The position numbers and the translations under genes were made by a program. Positions 59,726 to 64,000 of a stretch of 64,000 bases of DNA are shown here, piece by piece. The notes beneath the pieces are model-generated. The model had not been told where the DNA came from. It made no database searches and worked only from the letters and a program-made list of their open reading frames with translations. The stretch lies in assembly GCA_003263775.1 (NCBI GenBank), contig JYJJ01000084.1, positions 117,237-181,236 on the forward strand, in the 5' to 3' direction. Origin of the DNA: Vibrio maritimus (lineage in GTDB: Bacteria; Pseudomonadota; Gammaproteobacteria; Enterobacterales; Vibrionaceae). Position 1 is the stretch's first letter. Each line of letters starts with the position of its first letter.

Positions 59726-60309
59726 AGTGATTACCTCGTGAGATTTGGTGCTATAAGAGCTGGGCTTTATCGTCGCCTAGATTGCTCTTTTGAGCTTGTT
59801 GGCTAGGTCTATTGCCCGCCTCAAGATGATGCTAATTTAACCCAAGCATTCACCCAAACTATGTCACTGAGCGTCAAGTTTATTGACCAAGATACCTAAT
59901 TTGACCAAGTATTTTACTTGACGGTTTTTTACCTCGAAAAGGAAACATAAAAGTGCTACCAAAGATCATGAAGTTAGCTTAACTCACGCTTCAATCGGAC
60001 TGGCGTGCGGGATAAAACGTGTTACTTATCTAAGGACAGAACGTAACAGTAACTCACAACGCATTGACAATGGTTATGATTTAAGTCTTTGTTTACAAAC
60101 TGACTATAGAATGCAATTAAGATACATCGCAGACCTTACCAAGATCCCAGCAAATGCACCATGGCGCATAACATTAGTAAGCCTCATAGTGAATCCGGTC
60201 AAAAAAGCCACCAAATTCATGTCATCGTCAAAGCAAACTGTGCTTTCTGCACATTTTCTCCATAATAGGGTTATAGAATTGAATCACGATATTTAATGCC
60301 ATAACGATT
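59726..60309. other. Divergent region between the aldehyde dehydrogenase and the BaeS-like kinase
   Basis: 584 bases. The main feature is the nested repeat at 59872-59923 (listed separately), about 147 bases before the dehydrogenase ATG. The part from 60000 to 60300 shows a TTGACA (60064-60069) but no well-spaced -10; no gene is supported there. Confidence 0.5.
59872..59923. repeat. Nested repeat: direct TTGACCAAG pair inside an inverted CGTCAAGT pair
   Basis: CGTCAAGT (59872-59879) and ACTTGACG (59916-59923) are inverted repeats. Between them lie two copies of TTGACCAAG (59883-59891 and 59901-59909) 18 bases apart. All share a core TTGAC or GTCAA, suggesting four binding half-sites for one regulator near the dehydrogenase promoter. 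Confidence 0.65.
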
Positions 60310-61767
60310 ATGCGAATTACCCTGTTTCAAAAACTCTTCATCTCACTATTTAGTTCGAGCTTGATACTTTTGCTTTCTATGGCATTTATGATCAATTCCA
60401 GTTTCAAAGTAGAATTACAAAGCTACTTGAACCAAGAAGAATTACAAAAAGTTGAAACACTAGCGGAGAGTGTCGCAGGACTCTATTCAAACACTGATGG
60501 CTGGCAACCACTACAGCGCTCACCCAGAGCTTTCGGGTCACTTATACAACAAATCGGCGAAATGCCACCTCCCAAACCTCGACCAGGTGACCCGTGGCGA
60601 GTTGAACCAGACTTTCCTCGAGTTCGAGAGAACAGCCGATCTCACTCGGCTCTTTTCGTGCCTTTAGGCATGCGTATCTACATTCTCGATCAAGATGGTG
60701 AACCGCTTTTCAGACGCAACGTTAACCAGGACGAACTAAGCAAGGATCAATTTTTTAGCCGAGTACCGATAGTAAAAGAAGGCAACACGATAGGCTGGCT
60801 AGCTGTTTTACAAAGCCGCCAAGTATCAAATAGGTTAGCTGAAAGCTTTATGTATTCTCAAACGGCCAACATTTTTACTGCAACTATTGCTGCATTTGTT
60901 CTAACGCTAATAATTGCATTCATCACGGTTAAATACCTGCTTACTCCTTTGGGCGCTCTGCACCGAGGAGCAACAGAAATTGCCAACGGCAACCTAGATC
61001 ACCGTATTGAGCAAATCGGTAATGATGAATTGACAGATCTCATTTCCTCATTCAACCAGCTGGCCGCATCATTGGCTAACCAGAAAGAAATTCGAGAACA
61101 GTGGCTTTCAGACATTTCCCATGAGCTAAGAACCCCCGTCGCTGTACTAAGGGGCGAAATCGAAGCTCTGCAAGATGGCATTAGACCTATGGAGCCAAAG
61201 TACCTAGAAGGATTGCATGCTCAAGTAACGACACTCACTCGGCTTATTGATGACTTACATACCTTGTCGATTTCCAGTGATAGTGCGTTTCGAACCAACC
61301 AAAGAAGCGACATTGCGCTTGCAGACATCATCGATGATTTACTGACACGCTATGAACTTAGGTTTGCCTCAAAAAGCTTAAGCGTTACCACAGACTACTC
61401 ATCAGCACCTGATACGACGATATATGCTGATGCTAAGCTGATACAACAGGTCTTTCAAAACCTACTCGAGAACTGCTTTCGATACACCAATGAGCAAGGC
61501 AATATCGGTATCGCGTTGGAGTCAAAAGTCAGTGAATTGGTTGCTACCATCGAAGACAGCGCTCCCGGGGTACCCAATGAGTCTCTACCTAAACTGTTCG
61601 ACCGCCTCTACAGAGTAGATAGTTCACGAAGCCGCGCAAGTGGTGGTTCGGGTTTAGGGTTGGCCATCTGCCAAAACATAGTCGAAGCTCATCAAGGTAC
61701 GATTGAGGCGACTCACTCGTCTTTAGGTGGCGTTAAAATCGTAGTACGCTTGCCAAAACAACAATAA
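60310..61767 (+). CDS. Sensor histidine kinase, BaeS-like
   Basis: Membrane sensor of 485 residues. A first membrane helix (about 8-29), a periplasmic domain of about 155 residues (Pro/Arg rich near 85-105), a second helix (about 186-209), HAMP, the phosphoacceptor H271 in SDISHELRTPVAVLRGE, and a C-terminal ATPase domain ending in SRSRASGGSGLGLAICQNIV. The layout and SHELRTPVA motif fit the BaeS class that responds to envelope stress. It is followed 17 bases later by its response regulator. Confidence 0.9.
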   Translation: MRITLFQKLFISLFSSSLILLLSMAFMINSSFKVELQSYLNQEELQKVETLAESVAGLYSNTDGWQPLQRSPRAFGSLIQQIGEMPPPKPRPGDPWRVEPDFPRVRENSRSHSALFVPLGMRIYILDQDGEPLFRRNVNQDELSKDQFFSRVPIVKEGNTIGWLAVLQSRQVSNRLAESFMYSQTANIFTATIAAFVLTLIIAFITVKYLLTPLGALHRGATEIANGNLDHRIEQIGNDELTDLISSFNQLAASLANQKEIREQWLSDISHELRTPVAVLRGEIEALQDGIRPMEPKYLEGLHAQVTTLTRLIDDLHTLSISSDSAFRTNQRSDIALADIIDDLLTRYELRFASKSLSVTTDYSSAPDTTIYADAKLIQQVFQNLLENCFRYTNEQGNIGIALESKVSELVATIEDSAPGVPNESLPKLFDRLYRVDSSRSRASGGSGLGLAICQNIVEAHQGTIEATHSSLGGVKIVVRLPKQQ

Positions 61768-61784
61768 CTAAAAATAGAGGTTTT

Positions 61785-62474
61785 ATGATCCTTATCGTGG
61801 AAGACGAACCATCGCTTGCTCAAGTTATCAAAGACTATCTTAATCACAGTGGTTTTGAATCCCACATGATCGGCGATGGAAACGAGGTTATTGATTGGGT
61901 GAAGGAAAATGAGCCGGAACTTATCATTCTCGACTTAATGCTACCGAACCGAGATGGTCTCGATATCTACAGGGAGCTAAGAACATTTAGTGACGTGCCA
62001 GTTATGATGGCGACAGCAAAAGTCGACGAAATAGACCGCTTAGTTGGATTGGAATTGGGAGCTGATGACTATATTTGTAAACCCTACAGTCCGAGAGAGC
62101 TCGTCGCGCGCGTCAAAAATGTCCTGCGCCGGAGCCGTTCTCAATCAGGCCAAGAAGCAATGGATACCGACAAAAATCCATTACTGAACGTAGACCAACA
62201 GTTAATGAAAGCGACCGTTGCGGGCACCGTACTTCCCTTGACGCCAGCCGAATTTAAACTGCTTGATCATTTCCACCGTCACCCGGGTATCGTATTCAAT
62301 CGCGACCAACTTATGGATCGAATCTACTCTGATGGGCGCGTTGTAACGGATAGGACGATTGATAGTCACATCAAAAATCTTAGAAAAAAGATCTTTGCGG
62401 TTAACCCAGAGTACGATTGGATAGCGTCTATCTATGGTGTGGGATATCGATTTGAAATTATTGAGACATGCTAA
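61785..62474 (+). CDS. Response regulator, BaeR-like
   Basis: A 229-residue OmpR-type regulator. The receiver has acidic residues E6/D7, phosphoacceptor D50 in IILDLMLPNRDG, and K in YICKPYSP. The C-terminal winged helix has LTPAEFKLLDHFHRHPG and YGVGYRFEI. Operonic with the BaeS-like kinase. Regulated genes are not visible. Confidence 0.92.
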   Translation: MILIVEDEPSLAQVIKDYLNHSGFESHMIGDGNEVIDWVKENEPELIILDLMLPNRDGLDIYRELRTFSDVPVMMATAKVDEIDRLVGLELGADDYICKPYSPRELVARVKNVLRRSRSQSGQEAMDTDKNPLLNVDQQLMKATVAGTVLPLTPAEFKLLDHFHRHPGIVFNRDQLMDRIYSDGRVVTDRTIDSHIKNLRKKIFAVNPEYDWIASIYGVGYRFEIIETC

Positions 62475-62540
62475 CGTTCGTATGTCCCCTACCGCACATC
62501 AAGTCATGCACAACCCAGACAATAGGATACATATGACTTC

Positions 62541-62777
62541 TCAAGCGTATGTATCCACAGCCGGCTTTTTGTGAGCGATTTTTTCACCTTGATAGGTTTT
62601 CACCACGACCCCTTGCTGATTCTTAATTTTAATTTCGTTTTGGCTGCCCAAGGTTGCCGTCGCACCACCTCCACTCGATTTCAAAAAACCATTAATGTAC
62701 TTGGTGGTGTCCTTTAAATGCTGCTGAATGTGCGGCTGGTATAGGGCGTTGTTGGTTTTCAAGATATAGGTTCTCAA
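62541..62777 (-). CDS. Possible small protein or gene remnant, 78 residues
   Basis: The frame gives IQQHLKDTTKYINGFLKSSG, then NEIKIKNQQGVVVKTYQGEK, a protein-like pattern of a beta-rich segment. It opens only with a TTG, has no clear ribosome site, and an in-frame stop lies just upstream. It may be the end of a decayed gene or a small protein of unknown family. It does not fit the neighbouring genes. Confidence 0.3.
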   Translation of the reverse strand: MRTYILKTNNALYQPHIQQHLKDTTKYINGFLKSSGGGATATLGSQNEIKIKNQQGVVVKTYQGEKIAHKKPAVDTYA

Positions 62778-62830
62778 ACAATGATGAGCCTAATATATTC
62801 CAGCACACTAGTTAGATTCTTTATCTTTGA

Positions 62831-63589
62831 TCACGATTTTGGTTTACCAAATCGCGCACTCAACTGCGGCAGCGCGACCCGCTCATCTTGCAAACGCTGA
62901 TCATGCTGATATTCCTCATTAGCCATAACGTTCCAGTCTTTGTTGTAATGCGCTTTCAACAAACACACCAACTCATAGAAACTCATACGTTCACTGACGT
63001 TGCTATCAAGGTGGTAAAGACCGGGTTCGTTTCTTTCGATTAATTGCAAGAAGCCGATCGCAGTGTCATCCATATGAGAGGTAGCAGGATACCAGCTTTG
63101 GCTGGCGCTAATGGCACCCTCTTCTTGATGCTGCCTTTCAAGATGGGTGAGCATATTATTACCGAGGGCCTCATCATGGATCTGCCAGCCAATGCGAGCA
63201 ATCATTGCATCTTGGTTTGCCTGCCAAATCGCATCTTCACAGCGTACTTTGTATAGGCCGTAGTCGTCTTTGGTATTTCGCTCATTGAAGATGCTATAAG
63301 GACCATCCACTTCAGCATCAAACACCATAGCGGTGCTGACGAACAGATAAGGGATTTTTTGCTGTGCACAGCGCTTGGCAAGCCATGCTGCCCACTCCTC
63401 ACTTCCCATCGCCATGTGACACACGGCATCAATTGTTTGGCTTTGCCAGAACGCATTGCTGTTCTGTTCGTTATCAGGCGCAACTTGGTGATGGTTCCAC
63501 TCCACGACATGCCAACCTCGCTGGGAAAACTGTTTTGCGACTTTTGGGCCAAGTGTGCCGGTGAGTCCGGTCATTAGGATTGTTTTCAT
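62831..63589 (-). CDS. SDR-family sugar-nucleotide-like reductase (RmlD-like)
   Basis: A 252-residue extended SDR. The Rossmann motif TGLTGTLGPKVA lies at about 8-19, a conserved stretch MVFDAEVDGPYSIFNE corresponds to the RmlD substrate region, and the YGLYKVRCE motif has the catalytic Tyr/Lys. It resembles NAD-dependent reductases related to dTDP-4-dehydrorhamnose reductase, but no other sugar genes are nearby. Isolated gene with its own start ATG. Confidence 0.8.
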   Translation of the reverse strand: MKTILMTGLTGTLGPKVAKQFSQRGWHVVEWNHHQVAPDNEQNSNAFWQSQTIDAVCHMAMGSEEWAAWLAKRCAQQKIPYLFVSTAMVFDAEVDGPYSIFNERNTKDDYGLYKVRCEDAIWQANQDAMIARIGWQIHDEALGNNMLTHLERQHQEEGAISASQSWYPATSHMDDTAIGFLQLIERNEPGLYHLDSNVSERMSFYELVCLLKAHYNKDWNVMANEEYQHDQRLQDERVALPQLSARFGKPKS

Positions 63590-63783
63590 TGTTTTGCTCT
63601 ATATGGTGCTTATTAGGCTTAGTTAACCACACGAGGCATTGAGCTCAATTGGACGTTTGGGGAAGTCTGATTGGGAGCACGGTTTGTAGGGGTTTGGATT
63701 TTAGGCTTTGGAGCAATTGTGTAAACGATGTGCCCGGGTAAAAGTGTAAAGGGTGTTCGGTTTGTACAGGGTGCTCTTAAAAC

Positions 63784-63810
63784 AAAAAAGCCGAAGCAAA
63801 GCTTCGACCT
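63784..63810 (-). terminator. Terminator of the second CoA-acylating aldehyde dehydrogenase
   Basis: On the minus strand, TCGAAGC / GCTTCGG-like stem with a 3-base loop followed by TTTTTT. Matching place and type to the terminator of copy 1. Confidence 0.8.
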
Positions 63811-63837
63811 TTTCACATCAATCAGTCAAACAACCAA

Positions 63838-64000
63838 TTAAACAATACGCAAACCACCCTGCGCGATTGCAAAGCGACGTGCGCGAGTGAACGAGTACGC
63901 GTTTGTGATACCTTCACCTGTAGGACCTGCGATTGTGAACGTTGAAGTACCTTCAGCGTTGTAACCTACACCAGATAGTGTTGGACCGTTGTGAGCGAAG
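63838..64000 (-). CDS. CoA-acylating aldehyde dehydrogenase, copy 2 (C-terminal part; window cut)
   Basis: The last 53 residues are identical to copy 1 (58349-59725) except for one substitution, L to Y, in ITNAYSFTRARRF. The gene continues beyond the window edge. Same strand, same stop context and its own terminator, so it is a very recent duplicate or a pair kept by gene conversion. It would be the second aldehyde dehydrogenase within 6 kb. Confidence 0.85.
   Translation of the reverse strand, partial: FAHNGPTLSGVGYNAEGTSTFTIAGPTGEGITNAYSFTRARRFAIAQGGLRIV

Noticed and set aside
60111..60296. Short plus-strand frame before the BaeS-like kinase
   Set aside because: No ribosome site, no recognisable pattern, and it ends immediately before the kinase start.
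63619..63816. Minus-strand frame between the SDR and aldehyde dehydrogenase copy 2
   Set aside because: Overlaps the terminator and has atypical Pro/Thr/Asn composition; likely noise.
58349..64000. Bacterial microcompartment locus
   Set aside because: EutE/PduP-like enzymes can be microcompartment parts, but no shell proteins or encapsulation peptide are visible.

Overview
The window looks like a chromosomal segment of a Vibrionaceae bacterium, most likely a Vibrio and probably its second chromosome. The support is the gene set: a GbpA-type chitin-binding LPMO, speA-speB, hut genes, a caa3-type cytochrome oxidase cluster, codBA and Vibrio-like outer membrane and regulatory proteins. This is inference from protein recognition; no database was searched. 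No rRNA, tRNA, CRISPR array, insertion sequence or phage module was seen.

Layout. 1-3346: polar amino acid ABC transporter. 3364-11566: aerobic respiration block on the minus strand (coxB, coxA, ctaG/COX11, coxC, SURF1, an accessory protein, ctaA, cyoE) with a small DUF2909 membrane gene on the plus strand. 12062-19413: an FAH-family hydrolase, then hutC-hutI-hutG-hutU-hutH with HutC-type palindromes. 19719-24448: gbpA, an outer membrane protein, a large FAD-dependent oxidoreductase and ferredoxin. 24556-28836: a SpoU-type RNA methyltransferase, codB-codA and a cold-shock protein. 28928-33539: an outer membrane protein, an aldehyde dehydrogenase and its divergent sigma-54 activator, with a good sigma-54 promoter and two 19-bp enhancer-like repeats between them. 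33782-41856: speA-speB, a small basic secreted protein, DUF2058, a TSUP transporter, gamma-glutamyltransferase and a DEAD-box helicase.

42120-50720 is the most unusual part: an acyl-CoA-binding protein, a glutathione peroxidase, a two-domain alcohol-forming fatty acyl-CoA reductase resembling Marinobacter Maqu_2507, a DUF2505-like protein, a PhaD-like TetR regulator, a hormone-sensitive-lipase-like esterase, a wax ester synthase/DGAT, two phasins and a PHA-granule-region protein. Together these make a plausible complete wax-ester (neutral lipid) synthesis, coating and mobilisation module. It carries PHA-type granule proteins but has no PHA synthase in view.

50981-64000: DUF1989 and SDR genes with a divergent AraC regulator; calcium-binding EF-hand proteins and a DUF3466 protein; two almost identical CoA-acylating aldehyde dehydrogenase paralogs (the second cut by the window end) flanking a BaeSR-like two-component system and an SDR.

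Caution: about 20 genes are broken by roughly 34 frameshifts. Nearly all are single-base losses in short homopolymers, with well-conserved protein on both sides. I treat them as probable sequencing or assembly errors and give the coordinates of the whole gene.
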